This document shows, piece by piece, positions 18,294 through 28,753 of a DNA stretch of 64,000 nucleotides. A program made the translations under genes and the position numbers. Origin of the DNA: Lactobacillus kalixensis DSM 16043 (GTDB taxonomy: Bacteria; Bacillota; Bacilli; Lactobacillales; Lactobacillaceae); NCBI RefSeq assembly GCF_001434335.1, contig NZ_AZFM01000009.1, positions 1 to 64,000 on the forward strand, read 5' to 3'. Below the pieces are notes generated by a model. The model saw only the letters and a program-made list of their open reading frames with translations. It ran no database searches and was not told the origin of the DNA. Within the stretch, counting starts at the first letter, position 1; every line of letters begins with the position of its first letter.

Positions 18294-19916
18294 ATGAAAT
18301 TTACTAAAGTTTTTGCAGCAGGTGCGACACTTTTAGTATCTGCTTCAGTTTTGGCAGCTTGTGGATCTAATAGTAATTCTGGATCTTCATCTGGCAGTAA
18401 GAAGATTATTAATTGGGAAGAAAGTGCAGAAATCCCAACTATGGACTTATCAAAAGCTACTGACATTACTAGTTTTAACCAATTAGGTAACGTTGAAGAA
18501 GGGCTTTATCGTTTAGGTAAGAACAACAAGGTTGAAAATGCTTTGGCAACTGATACCAAGGTCAGCAAAGATGGTAAAACTTGGACTTTCACTCTTCGTG
18601 ATTCCAAGTGGTCAGATGGTTCTAAGTTAACTGCCAAGGACTTCGTCTATTCATGGCGTAGAACTGTTAATCCAAAGACCGCCTCTCAATATGCTTACCT
18701 CTTCGAAGGTATCCATAATGCAACTAAAATTTCTAACGGCAAGGCACCAGTTAACTCATTAGGTGTTAAAGCCGAAGGTGATAACAAGCTTGTTGTTACT
18801 TTAGACAAGCGTATCCCATACTTTAAATTGTTAATGGGCTTCCCATTGTTCTACCCACAATCACAAAAGGCCGTTGAAAAGTACGGTTCTAAGTATGGTA
18901 CTGCTTCTAAGTACATGGTTTACAACGGTCCATTCGTTCAAACTGGCTGGACTGGTTCAAACCTTTCATGGAAGCTTAAGAAGAACAATAATTACTGGGA
19001 CAAGAAGGCTGTAAAGCTTGATACTATTAACTACAGTGTTCAAAAGACTCCTTCAACAGCTTATAACTTGTACCAATCAAACAAGATCGATGCAGTTGTA
19101 CTTGATGCACAACAAACTAAACAACTTAAGAACAATAGTGGTTACACTTTGCGTGACACCGCTGCAACATTCTACTTACAATACAACCAAAAACGTAAGA
19201 TCTTCCAAAATGAAAACTTGCGTAAAGCTATCTCAATGTCAATTAACAGAAAGGCTCTTGGTAATGCTTTAGGTGGTTCAAACACTCCTGCAACCTCATT
19301 AACTGCTAAGGGTGTTGTAAACCACGATGGTAAAGACTGGGCAAGCGTTGTTGGTAACAAGGAATATACTCAATACAATCCATCAGAAGCTAAGAAGCTT
19401 TTCAACAAGGCCTTGAAGGAATTAGGCGTTAAGTCAGTATCATTCTCAATCCTTTCAGACGATACTGATCCAGGTAAAAAGACAACTGAAACTCTTCAAA
19501 GTCAAATTGAAGAAAACTTGAAGGGTGCTAAGGTATCAGTTGCTAATGTACCATTCAAGACTCGTTTGAGCCGTTCAGTTGCCGGAAACTTCGATATCGT
19601 TGTTTCAGGTTGGTCAGCTGACTTCGCCGACCCAATTTCCTTTGTTGACTTGTTCACTTCAAAGAACGCGCAAAACAACGGTAAATGGTCAAACTCACAA
19701 TACGACAAGTTGATAGCAGATTCTAAGACTACTGCTGATACTAATAAGCGTTGGGATGACCTTCAAAAGGCAGAACAAATCTTGCTTAACGAACAAGGTA
19801 TTTCTCCACTTTACTACAAGACTGAAGCATGGCTTGTTCGCCCATCAATCAAGGGTATCGTTTACAACGGTGCAGGACTTAACTACAACTTTAAGAATGC
19901 TTACGTTGCAAACTAA
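18294..19916 (+). CDS. oppA: Oligopeptide ABC transporter substrate-binding lipoprotein (OppA), copy 1
   Basis: An extracellular peptide-binding lipoprotein of 540 aa. The signal ends in LAACGSN, followed by a Ser/Gly linker. The SBP_bac_5 domain shows LRDSKWSDGSKLTAKDFVYSWRR-type motifs (for example WSDGSKLTAKDFVYSWRR), AISMSINRKAL, and the C-terminal ISPLYYKTEAWLVRP. It should capture peptides for the OppBCDF permease encoded about 3.2 kb downstream. Strong codon bias suggests high expression. Ribosome site gagaggggaa. A second, similar OppA follows behind a terminator. Confidence 0.95.
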   Translation: MKFTKVFAAGATLLVSASVLAACGSNSNSGSSSGSKKIINWEESAEIPTMDLSKATDITSFNQLGNVEEGLYRLGKNNKVENALATDTKVSKDGKTWTFTLRDSKWSDGSKLTAKDFVYSWRRTVNPKTASQYAYLFEGIHNATKISNGKAPVNSLGVKAEGDNKLVVTLDKRIPYFKLLMGFPLFYPQSQKAVEKYGSKYGTASKYMVYNGPFVQTGWTGSNLSWKLKKNNNYWDKKAVKLDTINYSVQKTPSTAYNLYQSNKIDAVVLDAQQTKQLKNNSGYTLRDTAATFYLQYNQKRKIFQNENLRKAISMSINRKALGNALGGSNTPATSLTAKGVVNHDGKDWASVVGNKEYTQYNPSEAKKLFNKALKELGVKSVSFSILSDDTDPGKKTTETLQSQIEENLKGAKVSVANVPFKTRLSRSVAGNFDIVVSGWSADFADPISFVDLFTSKNAQNNGKWSNSQYDKLIADSKTTADTNKRWDDLQKAEQILLNEQGISPLYYKTEAWLVRPSIKGIVYNGAGLNYNFKNAYVAN

Positions 19917-19944
19917 AGTAGAGTGATATGGTGAGATAATGCTG

Positions 19945-19979
19945 AAGGGATGACTGCAAGTAGACAGTCGTCCCTTTTT
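19945..19979 (+). terminator. Terminator between the two oppA genes
   Basis: A 12-bp stem, aagggatgactg/cagtcgtccctt, loop of 8, then T residues. It may attenuate rather than fully stop reading into the second oppA. Confidence 0.85.
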
Positions 19980-19999
19980 GTATAAATGAGGTTATAAGA

Positions 20000-21637
20000 A
20001 TGGATAAAAAATGGAAACGAGTTTGGGCAAGTGCTTTTGCTGTTGGAGCATGTGCATTAGCTTTAACAGCCTGTTCAAACAATAATAATTCATCTAGTTC
20101 AAAAAAAGATCAAAAGATTTCTTGGATGGAAATTTCAGAAATTGAAGGAATGGATCCATCAGTTGTTACAGATGCCACTAGTTTTAATCAATTAAACAAC
20201 ACAATGGAAGGATTTTATCGCTTAGGTAAAAATTCTAAGATTGAACCAGGTGTTGCTACTAAAACTACTACGTCTAAAGATGGTAAGAGTTGGACTTTTA
20301 CTTTACGTAAGAATGCTAAGTGGTCAAATGGTGATCCGGTTACTGCTCAGGACTTCGTCTACTCATGGCGTAGAACTGTAACACCTAAGACTGGCTCACA
20401 ATATTCATACCTCTTCTCAGGAATTAAAAATGCTGATGATATTGTGGCAGGTAAGAAGTCACCAAGTACTTTAGGTATTAAGGCTGATGGTAAGTACAAA
20501 GTTACCGTTACTTTGGACAAGCGAATTCCATACTTCAAGTTGTTAATGGGCTTCCCATTGTTTGCACCGCAAAATCAAAAAGCTGTTGAAAAATACGGTA
20601 AGAAGTATGGTACAGCTTCAAAATACCAAGTCTACAATGGTCCGTTTGTTCAAACTGGCTGGACTGGCTCAAACCTTACTTGGAAACTCAAGAAGAATAA
20701 TCAATACTGGGATAAGAAGGCTGTAAAGCTTAATACAATTGATTACAGTGTTCAAAAGACACCATCAACTGACTACAACCTGTATCAAGCAGGCAAGCTT
20801 GATGCCGCATTGCTCAGTGCTCAAGCTTCTAAGCAATTGAAGAACCAAAGTGGCTACACTATCCGCCAAACTTCATCAACTAAATACCTTGAAATGAACC
20901 AGGGTAAGAAGAATGGTCTTGAAAATGTCCACTTAAGACGTGCAATTTCAATGGCAATTAACCGTAAGGCGTTAGCTAATGCGGTAGGTGGTGCTAACAA
21001 GCCAGCTAATACTTTGTCAGCTGAAGATATGACTTTAGTTAACGGTAAGGACTACACTAAGACTGTAGAAAATGCCAAGACTGATAAGTTGATGACTTAC
21101 AACCCATCTGAAGCTAAAAAAGAACTTAAGGTAGCTCTTAAGCAATTAGGCAAGAGCAAGTTAACTTACACAATTCTCTGCTACGATGATGATGAATCTA
21201 AGAAGGCAGCTGAAGCAATTCAAAGTAGTGTCGAAGAAAACTTGAAAGATGTAAAGATTAACATCAACAGTATGCCTAAGAAATCTGCTTTAAACCGTGG
21301 TGTACAAGGTAACTTTGAAATCTTCTTAATGGGTTGGAATGCCGACTTTAACGATCCAATCTCATTCTTGGACATGAACACTACTAACAACTCATACAAC
21401 TGGCAAAAATGGTCAAACAAGGAATACGACAAGTTGATTGCGGATTCTAAGACTACTTCAAGCGAGAAGACTCGCTGGAACGATTTAGCTAAAGCTGAAG
21501 AAATTATCTTGGAACAGCAAGGTGTAACTCCACTTTACCACCCAGCTACTGCTTGGATGATCCGTCCATCACTTAAGAACGTTGTCTTCAACGGTGCTGG
21601 TGCTAACTACGACTTCAAGTACGCTTACGTACAATAA
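20000..21637 (+). CDS. oppA: Oligopeptide ABC transporter substrate-binding lipoprotein (OppA), copy 2
   Basis: A second peptide-binding lipoprotein of 545 aa, lipobox LTACSNN. It is closely similar to copy 1 over the whole length: shared blocks include DFVYSWRRTV, RIPYFKLLMGFPLF, FVQTGWTGSNL and YDKLIADSKTT. It differs in the peptide-contacting regions (for example DPSVVTDATSFNQL and MTLVNGKDYTK), so a different peptide range is plausible. It starts only 20 bp after the terminator of copy 1, with ribosome site gaggttataaga. No promoter is evident between the copies, so it may depend on readthrough. Confidence 0.95.
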   Translation: MDKKWKRVWASAFAVGACALALTACSNNNNSSSSKKDQKISWMEISEIEGMDPSVVTDATSFNQLNNTMEGFYRLGKNSKIEPGVATKTTTSKDGKSWTFTLRKNAKWSNGDPVTAQDFVYSWRRTVTPKTGSQYSYLFSGIKNADDIVAGKKSPSTLGIKADGKYKVTVTLDKRIPYFKLLMGFPLFAPQNQKAVEKYGKKYGTASKYQVYNGPFVQTGWTGSNLTWKLKKNNQYWDKKAVKLNTIDYSVQKTPSTDYNLYQAGKLDAALLSAQASKQLKNQSGYTIRQTSSTKYLEMNQGKKNGLENVHLRRAISMAINRKALANAVGGANKPANTLSAEDMTLVNGKDYTKTVENAKTDKLMTYNPSEAKKELKVALKQLGKSKLTYTILCYDDDESKKAAEAIQSSVEENLKDVKININSMPKKSALNRGVQGNFEIFLMGWNADFNDPISFLDMNTTNNSYNWQKWSNKEYDKLIADSKTTSSEKTRWNDLAKAEEIILEQQGVTPLYHPATAWMIRPSLKNVVFNGAGANYDFKYAYVQ

Positions 21638-21716
21638 AAAATCAAACACAAAAACAATATTCAATACACTTTTTAACTACTAATTCAAACTTAATAAATA
21701 AATCCCCTCTAGATGA

Positions 21717-21752
21717 GAAAAGAAGTGAAAAACTTTCACTTCTTTTCTTTTT
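21717..21752 (+). terminator. Terminator after the second oppA
   Basis: A 14-bp perfect stem, gaaaagaagtgaaa/tttcacttcttttc, loop of 3, then T residues. Confidence 0.9.
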
Positions 21753-21756
21753 GCTC

Positions 21757-21785
21757 TTGACCTGAAAGCCATTGGCTAGTACAGT
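21757..21785 (+). promoter_or_regulatory. Promoter of guaB
   Basis: TTGACC (21757-21762), a 17-bp spacer and TACAGT (21780-21785). The leader is about 45 nt with no purine riboswitch. Confidence 0.55.
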
Positions 21786-21818
21786 AGATTTAATTTAAAT
21801 TAAATTAATGTTTTTTAG

Positions 21819-22979
<1,161 letters not shown>

Positions 22980-23015
22980 GTAATATATTATTAAAATAAA
23001 ACTAAATATATAAAC

Positions 23016-23058
23016 AAATGAGAGAAAGAAATAAAAAGCGTTTCTCTTATTTTTTTAA
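23016..23058 (+). terminator. Terminator of guaB
   Basis: Stem aaatgagagaaa/tttctcttattt followed by a long T run. Confidence 0.75.
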
Positions 23059-23095
23059 TTTTTTCGCACTTTTTCCTAGCAATTATTAATTTATT

Positions 23096-23104
23096 TGCTA
23101 TAAT
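23096..23104 (+). promoter_or_regulatory. Extended -10 promoter of oppBCDF
   Basis: TGC followed by TATAAT (23099-23104), about 50 bp upstream of oppB, separating oppBCDF transcription from guaB. No good -35 is seen. Confidence 0.6.
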
Positions 23105-23154
23105 AATAAAAAGATTAAATATGAATGTTAAATTAAAAATAAGGAGCTGTAAAA

Positions 23155-24084
23155 ATGGCTAAATATTTATTAAAACGTATTTTTTACATGATCCTGACTT
23201 TGTTGATTGTTGCAACGGTAACTTTCTTCCTAATGAAGTTGATGCCGGGGTCGCCTTATGCTAACGAAGCAAAGATGACTAGTCAGCAGATTCAAATCAT
23301 GAATGAGCAATATGGATTAAATAAGCCGATCTGGCAACAATATTTAATTTATATTGGTGGAATGCTTCACGGAGATCTCGGAACAAGTTTCCAATACAGC
23401 AACCAACCAGTTTCTTCTTTAATTTCTTCTAGATTAGGTGTATCTGCTCAACTTGGTTTACAAGCTTTGATTCTTGGTGTTGTCCTTGGTGTAATCGTTG
23501 GGGCAATTGCTGCTATGAGACAGGGTACTTGGATTGACTCAACCGCAACTGTAATTTCAGTTATTGGTAAGTCTGTTCCTAACTTTGTTTTGGCAGTACT
23601 TCTTCAATACTACATTGGTCTTAAATTAGGCTGGTTCCCAATTGCAGGCTGGGGTTCATTTTCAGCAACCATTTTGCCAACAATTGCTCTTTCCGTTGGA
23701 CCACTTGCTGAAACAGCCCGGTTCATCAGAACAAGTATGGTTGACACTTTGAACACTGACTACATTGAACTTGGTAAGGCTAAAGGTCTTAGCAGAATGG
23801 AAGTTATCAGAAAGCACGCTTTACGTAACTCCTTAATTCCTTTAGTTACTTTAATTGGACCATATGCAGTTGCTCTTATGATTGGTTCAATGGTTATCGA
23901 AAACATCTTCAATATCCCAGGAATTGGTGAACAGTTCGTTAAGTCAATCTTAACGAACGACTACCCAACTATCATGGGAATCACAATGGTATATTGTGCC
24001 GGCTTGGTAGTAATCTTGTTGATTACTGATATTATCTACGGTTTGATTGATCCAAGAATTAGATTATCTGGAAGCGAGGCTTAG
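23155..24084 (+). CDS. oppB: Oligopeptide ABC transporter permease OppB
   Basis: A membrane permease subunit of 309 aa with six predicted membrane segments. The N-terminal segment MAKYLLKRIFYMILTLLIV is the typical DppB/OppB start. The EAA loop that contacts the ATPases reads ELGKAKGLSRMEVIRKHALRN (about 202-222). The C-terminal NDYPTIMGITMVY block is also conserved. Forms a heterodimer with OppC. The ribosome site aaggagct precedes ATG. First gene of the oppBCDF operon, 6 bp before oppC. Confidence 0.97.
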   Translation: MAKYLLKRIFYMILTLLIVATVTFFLMKLMPGSPYANEAKMTSQQIQIMNEQYGLNKPIWQQYLIYIGGMLHGDLGTSFQYSNQPVSSLISSRLGVSAQLGLQALILGVVLGVIVGAIAAMRQGTWIDSTATVISVIGKSVPNFVLAVLLQYYIGLKLGWFPIAGWGSFSATILPTIALSVGPLAETARFIRTSMVDTLNTDYIELGKAKGLSRMEVIRKHALRNSLIPLVTLIGPYAVALMIGSMVIENIFNIPGIGEQFVKSILTNDYPTIMGITMVYCAGLVVILLITDIIYGLIDPRIRLSGSEA

Positions 24085-24090
24085 AATTTT

Positions 24091-25122
24091 ATGGATGAAA
24101 AAGATTTAAATTTAAGTCCTGATGCCTTTGAACCTTTAACTAAAGATGAGGCTCAAGACAGCGAAAAAATTGCCGGGCCATCACTTTCATTTGGTCAAAA
24201 TGTTTGGCTCAGATTTAAGAAGAGAAAGGCAGCAGTTTTATCTGCAATTGTTATTATTTTGATGGTGGTTGTAGCCTTCGGTTCTACGCCATTTATCAAT
24301 AACTCCACCTTAGTTAAGTCACATCCTCAATATGCAAACTTACCACCTAAAGTGCCAGGGATGGATGCAATTGATGGTTTAAACGGTAAGATTAAGCAAA
24401 ATGGTCAATGGGTTGATGCGTATGCACAAAACAATGTGCCAAAAAATAAGTACTTTTTAGCCGGAACTGACTACTTAGGTCGTTCACTTGGCCAAAGAAT
24501 TGTTTATGGTACTAAGATTTCATTGATCGTTGCCTTAGTTGCAGCATTCTTCGACCTGACGATTGGGGTGGCCTACGGGATCATCTCGGGATGGAAAGGC
24601 GGGAGTGTCGATAACGTCATGCAGCGAATTATCGAAATCATCTCTTCAGTTCCTAACTTAATTATCGTTGTTTTAATGTTAGTGGTATTAAAGCCAGGTA
24701 TTACTTCAATTATCTTGGCTATCGCCATCTCTAGTTGGACTACAATGGCTCGGCAAGTCAGGGCGGAGACGCTTAGTCTTAAAAATGAAGAATATGTTTT
24801 GGCAGCTAGATCACTTGGTGAATCAGGTTGGAAGATTGCAGTTAAGCACTTGGTTCCTAACCTTTCAAGTATCATCATTATCCAAACTATGTACACCATT
24901 CCAACTGCCATCTTCTTCGAAGCATTCTTAAGCTTCATTGGTATTGGTATTTCAGCTCCAGAAACCTCATTGGGTGTACTTCTTAACGAAGGTCAAAAGA
25001 ACTTCCAATTCTTGCCATACCAAATGTGGTATCCAGCAATTGTCTTGTGTATTTTGATGATCGCCTTTAATTTACTTGGTGATGGTTTAAGAGATGCATT
25101 TGACCCAAGAGGACAGAGATAG
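24091..25122 (+). CDS. oppC: Oligopeptide ABC transporter permease OppC
   Basis: The second permease subunit, 343 aa. An N-terminal cytoplasmic extension rich in acidic residues (about 1-45) precedes the first membrane segment. A periplasm-like loop contains FLAGTDYLGRSLGQRIVYGT, the OppC_N hallmark, and the EAA loop reads LAARSLGESGWKIAVKHLVPN. It ends in LGDGLRDAFDPRGQR, typical of the family. Pairs with OppB. No ribosome site of note; it starts 6 bp after oppB, so coupling is likely. oppD follows after 11 bp with taggaggaaat. Confidence 0.97.
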   Translation: MDEKDLNLSPDAFEPLTKDEAQDSEKIAGPSLSFGQNVWLRFKKRKAAVLSAIVIILMVVVAFGSTPFINNSTLVKSHPQYANLPPKVPGMDAIDGLNGKIKQNGQWVDAYAQNNVPKNKYFLAGTDYLGRSLGQRIVYGTKISLIVALVAAFFDLTIGVAYGIISGWKGGSVDNVMQRIIEIISSVPNLIIVVLMLVVLKPGITSIILAIAISSWTTMARQVRAETLSLKNEEYVLAARSLGESGWKIAVKHLVPNLSSIIIIQTMYTIPTAIFFEAFLSFIGIGISAPETSLGVLLNEGQKNFQFLPYQMWYPAIVLCILMIAFNLLGDGLRDAFDPRGQR

Positions 25123-25133
25123 GAGGAAATTAA

Positions 25134-26168
25134 ATGTCAGAAAGAATTCTAGATGTTAAAAATTTGAAAATTGATTTCCATACCTATGCTGGTGAAGTTA
25201 AAGCGATTCGTGATGTTTCCTTCCACCTTGATGAAGGTGAAACATTAGCAATCGTAGGTGAATCTGGTTCAGGTAAGTCAGTTACTACTCGTAGTATTAT
25301 TGGATTACTTGCTAATAATGCAAATATTGCCGGTGGTGAAATCAACTTCCACGGTAAGAACTTATTAGATTTATCAGAAAGAGAATGGCAAAAGATTCGT
25401 GGTAATGAAATTGCGATGATTTTCCAGGATCCAATGACCTCTTTGGACCCAACCATGAAGATTGGGCAACAAATTGCAGAACCTTTAATTAAGCACAAAG
25501 GTGTTTCTAAGAAGGAAGCTTGGGCTAAGGCCTTAGATATGATGAAGGCTGTAGGTATTCCTAATGCTGAAGAGCGAATTAATGAATATCCACACCAATT
25601 CTCAGGTGGTATGAGACAAAGAATCGTAATTGCGATTGCTTTGATCTGTGAACCTGAAATTCTATTAGCCGATGAACCAACCACTGCCCTTGATGTAACT
25701 GTTCAAGCCGAAATTTTGGACTTAATGAAGAGTCTTCAAAAGAGAGTTAAAACTTCAATTATTTTCATTACTCACGACTTGGGCGTTGTTGCAGGTATGG
25801 CTGATCGTGTTGCCGTAATGTACGCTGGTGAATTAATGGAATTTGGGACTGTTGATGAAATCTTCTACGATCCACAACACCCATACACTTGGGGCTTAAT
25901 CAACTCAATGCCAACTTTGGACAGTAAGACTTTGGAATCTATTCCAGGAACTCCACCAGACTTACTTGATCCTCCTAAGGGTGATCCGTTTGCTCCGAGA
26001 AATAAATATGCAATGAAGATTGATATTGAGCGTAAACCGCCTTTATTTAAGATTACTGATACTCACTATGCAGCTACTTGGTTATTAGCACCAGGTGCTC
26101 CTAAGGTTGAACCACCTCTTGAAATTCAAAGACGCTGGAAAAAGTATCAAGAAATGCAAAAGAACTAG
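25134..26168 (+). CDS. oppD: Oligopeptide ABC transporter ATPase OppD
   Basis: An ATP-binding subunit of 344 aa. Walker A GESGSGKSVTTR (near 40-50), signature QFSGGMRQRIVIAIAL, Walker B ILLADEPTTALD and switch His in IFITHDLGVV. The C-terminal oligopeptide transporter region (about 260-340) carries the PGTPPDLLDPPKGDPFA motif of the family but lacks the Cys cluster often seen for a Fe-S site in this extension. Heterodimerises with OppF to drive uptake. Strong ribosome site aggaggaaat. Confidence 0.97.
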   Translation: MSERILDVKNLKIDFHTYAGEVKAIRDVSFHLDEGETLAIVGESGSGKSVTTRSIIGLLANNANIAGGEINFHGKNLLDLSEREWQKIRGNEIAMIFQDPMTSLDPTMKIGQQIAEPLIKHKGVSKKEAWAKALDMMKAVGIPNAEERINEYPHQFSGGMRQRIVIAIALICEPEILLADEPTTALDVTVQAEILDLMKSLQKRVKTSIIFITHDLGVVAGMADRVAVMYAGELMEFGTVDEIFYDPQHPYTWGLINSMPTLDSKTLESIPGTPPDLLDPPKGDPFAPRNKYAMKIDIERKPPLFKITDTHYAATWLLAPGAPKVEPPLEIQRRWKKYQEMQKN

Positions 26169-26187
26169 ACAGTGAAAGGAGATTTTT

Positions 26188-27129
26188 ATGCCAGAAAAGA
26201 AAAAAATTCTCGAAGTAAAGCATTTAAAACAATACTTCAAAAATGGGCGTACATTCACCAAAGCTGTCGATGATGTGAGCTTTGATATTTATGAAGGTGA
26301 AACCTTTGGTTTAGTAGGTGAATCTGGTTCAGGTAAGACTACGACTGGTCGTTCAATTTTACAATTATACAATCCAACTAGTGGCGAAGTGATTTTTGAA
26401 GGCAAAAACGTTGAGAATTTAAAATCACGTAATGATAAATTAAAGTTTCGTCGTGATGCCCAAATGATCTTTCAGGATCCATATGCTTCTTTGAATCCTA
26501 GAATGACAGTTGAAGACATTATCGCTGAAGGATTAGATATTCATAATTTAGTAAATAGCAAGGAAGAACGTCGTCAAAGAGTTGAAGAATTGCTTGAAAC
26601 TGTTGGCTTGAACAAGAGTCATGCTAGTCGTTTTCCACATGAATTCTCCGGTGGTCAACGTCAAAGAATTGGGATTGCACGTGCTTTAGCAGTAGAACCT
26701 AAATTTATTGTTGCCGATGAACCAATTTCAGCCTTGGATGTTTCAATTCAAGCGCAAGTTGTTAACTTAATGATTGATTTGCAAAAAAAGCACAGCTTAA
26801 CTTACTTATTCATTGCCCATGACTTATCAATGGTTAAGTTTATTTCAGACCGAATTGGGGTTATGCACTTTGGTAAATTACTTGAAGTAGGACCAGCCGA
26901 TGCCGTATATGACACCCCTTTACATGACTATACTAAGAGTTTGATTTCAGCGGTCCCAATACCAGACCCTGAAATCGAACGCACACGCCAGCGAATTGAC
27001 TATGATGCTGAAGAAGAAAACGATGGTAAAGAAAGAACTTTACATGAAATCACACCAGGTCACTTCGTGCGTTGTGCAGATGACGAAGTTGCACACTACA
27101 AAGAAGTTGCAGCTAGTTATAATAAATAA
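26188..27129 (+). CDS. oppF: Oligopeptide ABC transporter ATPase OppF
   Basis: The second ATP-binding subunit, 313 aa. Walker A GESGSGKTTTGR, Q-loop MIFQDPYASLNPRM, signature FSGGQRQRIGIARAL, Walker B FIVADEPISALD, switch His in FIAHDLSMVKF. The C-terminal tail contains HEITPGHFVRC, typical of OppF/DppF. Ribosome site gaaaggag. Last gene of the operon; a strong hairpin follows and separates it from the convergent AEC permease gene. Confidence 0.97.
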   Translation: MPEKKKILEVKHLKQYFKNGRTFTKAVDDVSFDIYEGETFGLVGESGSGKTTTGRSILQLYNPTSGEVIFEGKNVENLKSRNDKLKFRRDAQMIFQDPYASLNPRMTVEDIIAEGLDIHNLVNSKEERRQRVEELLETVGLNKSHASRFPHEFSGGQRQRIGIARALAVEPKFIVADEPISALDVSIQAQVVNLMIDLQKKHSLTYLFIAHDLSMVKFISDRIGVMHFGKLLEVGPADAVYDTPLHDYTKSLISAVPIPDPEIERTRQRIDYDAEEENDGKERTLHEITPGHFVRCADDEVAHYKEVAASYNK

Positions 27130-27173
27130 TTTTTAATTTCTTTTTCTTAACTTTCAATACACACAAATAACAC

Positions 27174-27225
27174 AAAACAGCGCATTAGCATGAAAATTTG
27201 CTAGTGCGCTGTTTGTTTTTTATTG
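27174..27225. terminator. Terminator between convergent oppF and AEC permease gene
   Basis: A 16-bp stem, aaacagcgcattagca/tgctagtgcgctgttt, then T-rich sequence on the plus side. It probably serves oppF mainly and may also stop the minus-strand transcript. Confidence 0.85.
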
Positions 27226-27228
27226 ATA

Positions 27229-28431
27229 TTAAAGAATGTGTGCCAAAACTGGTAGGAACCAAATCCAGAAAATACAGCTGACAGCAAAGGCAACTGTTGA
27301 GATAGCAACTGAACTGGCACCCTCTTTAACGTAGATATTATAACGACTTGAAATAATGATTCCAGAAAATGCAGGTGGCAAAGCTGTTGCCATACAAAGT
27401 AGTGAAATCTTAGCTGGGTCAGATCCCATTCCGAAAAGATATGCAGCAGCAACTATGATTGCTGGTGTCAAAAATAGACGGAAGAAGGTGTTCCAAATGG
27501 CTTCTTTATCAATTGAAAACTTAACTGTTGAAAGGGCTAGACCAGCGGCTAAAACAGCAACACCAGAGTTTGCCTTGGCAATTAAATCAAATGATGGAGC
27601 CCAAGAAGCTGGAATGTGCAAACCAAGTAATACCAAAATTACAGCAATTAATGGTGCAGCAGCAACTGGTTGCTTAACGGCGTTGACAATTGATGTCCAC
27701 ATTGAGTTCTTGTCAGCTTCTTTTTGTTTGCTTGTGCCGGCATGATCTTTAAGCTCAGCTTCAACTAAGTCAATTTCACGCTTAAGACCTTTTTCACCCA
27801 AGGCTTTTGCTTCAGCATCAGTAACAGGGATGTCTGAATTTGTATCGATGTGATTAAGGTGTTCTTTACTAATTACGTATTGTCCTTCCTTCACATCTTT
27901 AGCGCGGTGTTCTTGCAACTTCTTGATACTATCAGGATTTGCTTTAGCTTTAACTTCGGCTTGACCTTTGTTAATTAAAGCTAATCCGATTGGGATAGTA
28001 ATAGCATTAACAACGATTGAAACAATCCCGATTACCAAGTTAGTGGTAACACTGTTACCATAAATTGGATCCAAAACGGCGAACCCTAAGAAACCGATTG
28101 TTGGTGAACCAGCAATCAACGCACAAACTGCAGCTTCTTGGGTCGTCCGGTGAAACATTGCTTTATCTAAGAAATAACTTAATAAAAACAGTCCTGTAAC
28201 ACCGAAGATTGAAATTAACGTTAAAACAATATCTTGAGCAAACATACTTCTTGTTGCTTTAACAATTGAAATAAATAATGCGGCAGGTAAAGCAATATTT
28301 AAGACTAATTTGTTAAGTCCTTGTCTTTGATCGTTATCAAAGAAGCGAAACTTACCGCAGACATAACCTAAAATCATGATGACAAGGATTGGAATGATGT
28401 CATTGACTAATATGGTTTTCATTTTTCGCAT
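27229..28431 (-). CDS. AEC family organic anion permease, candidate oxalate/formate carrier
   Basis: A membrane transporter of 400 aa of the auxin efflux carrier family, which in lactic acid bacteria includes malate and malonate carriers. Two blocks of hydrophobic helices (about 1-160 and 255-400) flank an unusually long charged cytoplasmic loop (about 165-250) rich in Lys and Glu. Family features are ILGYVCGKFRFF near the start and CMATALPPAF near the end. Divergently transcribed from oxc-frc, it is a good candidate to import oxalate, possibly in exchange for formate; this is inference from position. ATG at 28431 follows agaaag; ATG at 28422 is an alternative start. Confidence 0.82.
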   Translation of the reverse strand: MRKMKTILVNDIIPILVIMILGYVCGKFRFFDNDQRQGLNKLVLNIALPAALFISIVKATRSMFAQDIVLTLISIFGVTGLFLLSYFLDKAMFHRTTQEAAVCALIAGSPTIGFLGFAVLDPIYGNSVTTNLVIGIVSIVVNAITIPIGLALINKGQAEVKAKANPDSIKKLQEHRAKDVKEGQYVISKEHLNHIDTNSDIPVTDAEAKALGEKGLKREIDLVEAELKDHAGTSKQKEADKNSMWTSIVNAVKQPVAAAPLIAVILVLLGLHIPASWAPSFDLIAKANSGVAVLAAGLALSTVKFSIDKEAIWNTFFRLFLTPAIIVAAAYLFGMGSDPAKISLLCMATALPPAFSGIIISSRYNIYVKEGASSVAISTVAFAVSCIFWIWFLPVLAHIL

Positions 28432-28474
28432 CCCATTCTTTCTTTATTAAAGGGTTTTAAACAAAAGGAAAGGG

Positions 28475-28489
28475 ACACTATATTCATAT
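28475..28489 (+). repeat. 15-bp direct repeat, copy 1 (AEC side)
   Basis: The sequence acactatattcatat, upstream of the AEC permease start. It contains the imperfect palindrome atat-tc-atat. An identical copy lies at 28754-28768. Confidence 0.7.
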
Positions 28490-28504
28490 GGTTAATTTTA
28501 TATC

Positions 28505-28516
28505 TATCATATGATA
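28505..28516. promoter_or_regulatory. Perfect 12-bp palindrome in the AEC-oxc intergenic region
   Basis: tatcatatgata reads the same on both strands. Next to it, attcaatta (28517-28525) and taattgaat (28539-28547) form a 9-bp inverted repeat. A possible operator. The 370-bp intergenic region otherwise has no open frame or RNA that I can support. Confidence 0.35.
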
Positions 28517-28753
28517 ATTCAATTACTTTTTATTAATATAATTGAATATATTGCCAGCAATGTGTGAAAAAGGCACTAGGACTGAGCGTAAATTTAATTA
28601 CAAAAAATCATAAAAAAACGCTAGAATTCAATAACGACTGCTATTTATAGAAAATGATGAAAATACTAAATAATAAAAATTACATATATTAAAAATTCTA
28701 AAATAAGATTAATTTGCAAAGTTAGATTTAAAGAGTACACTTGGCAGTGAGGA

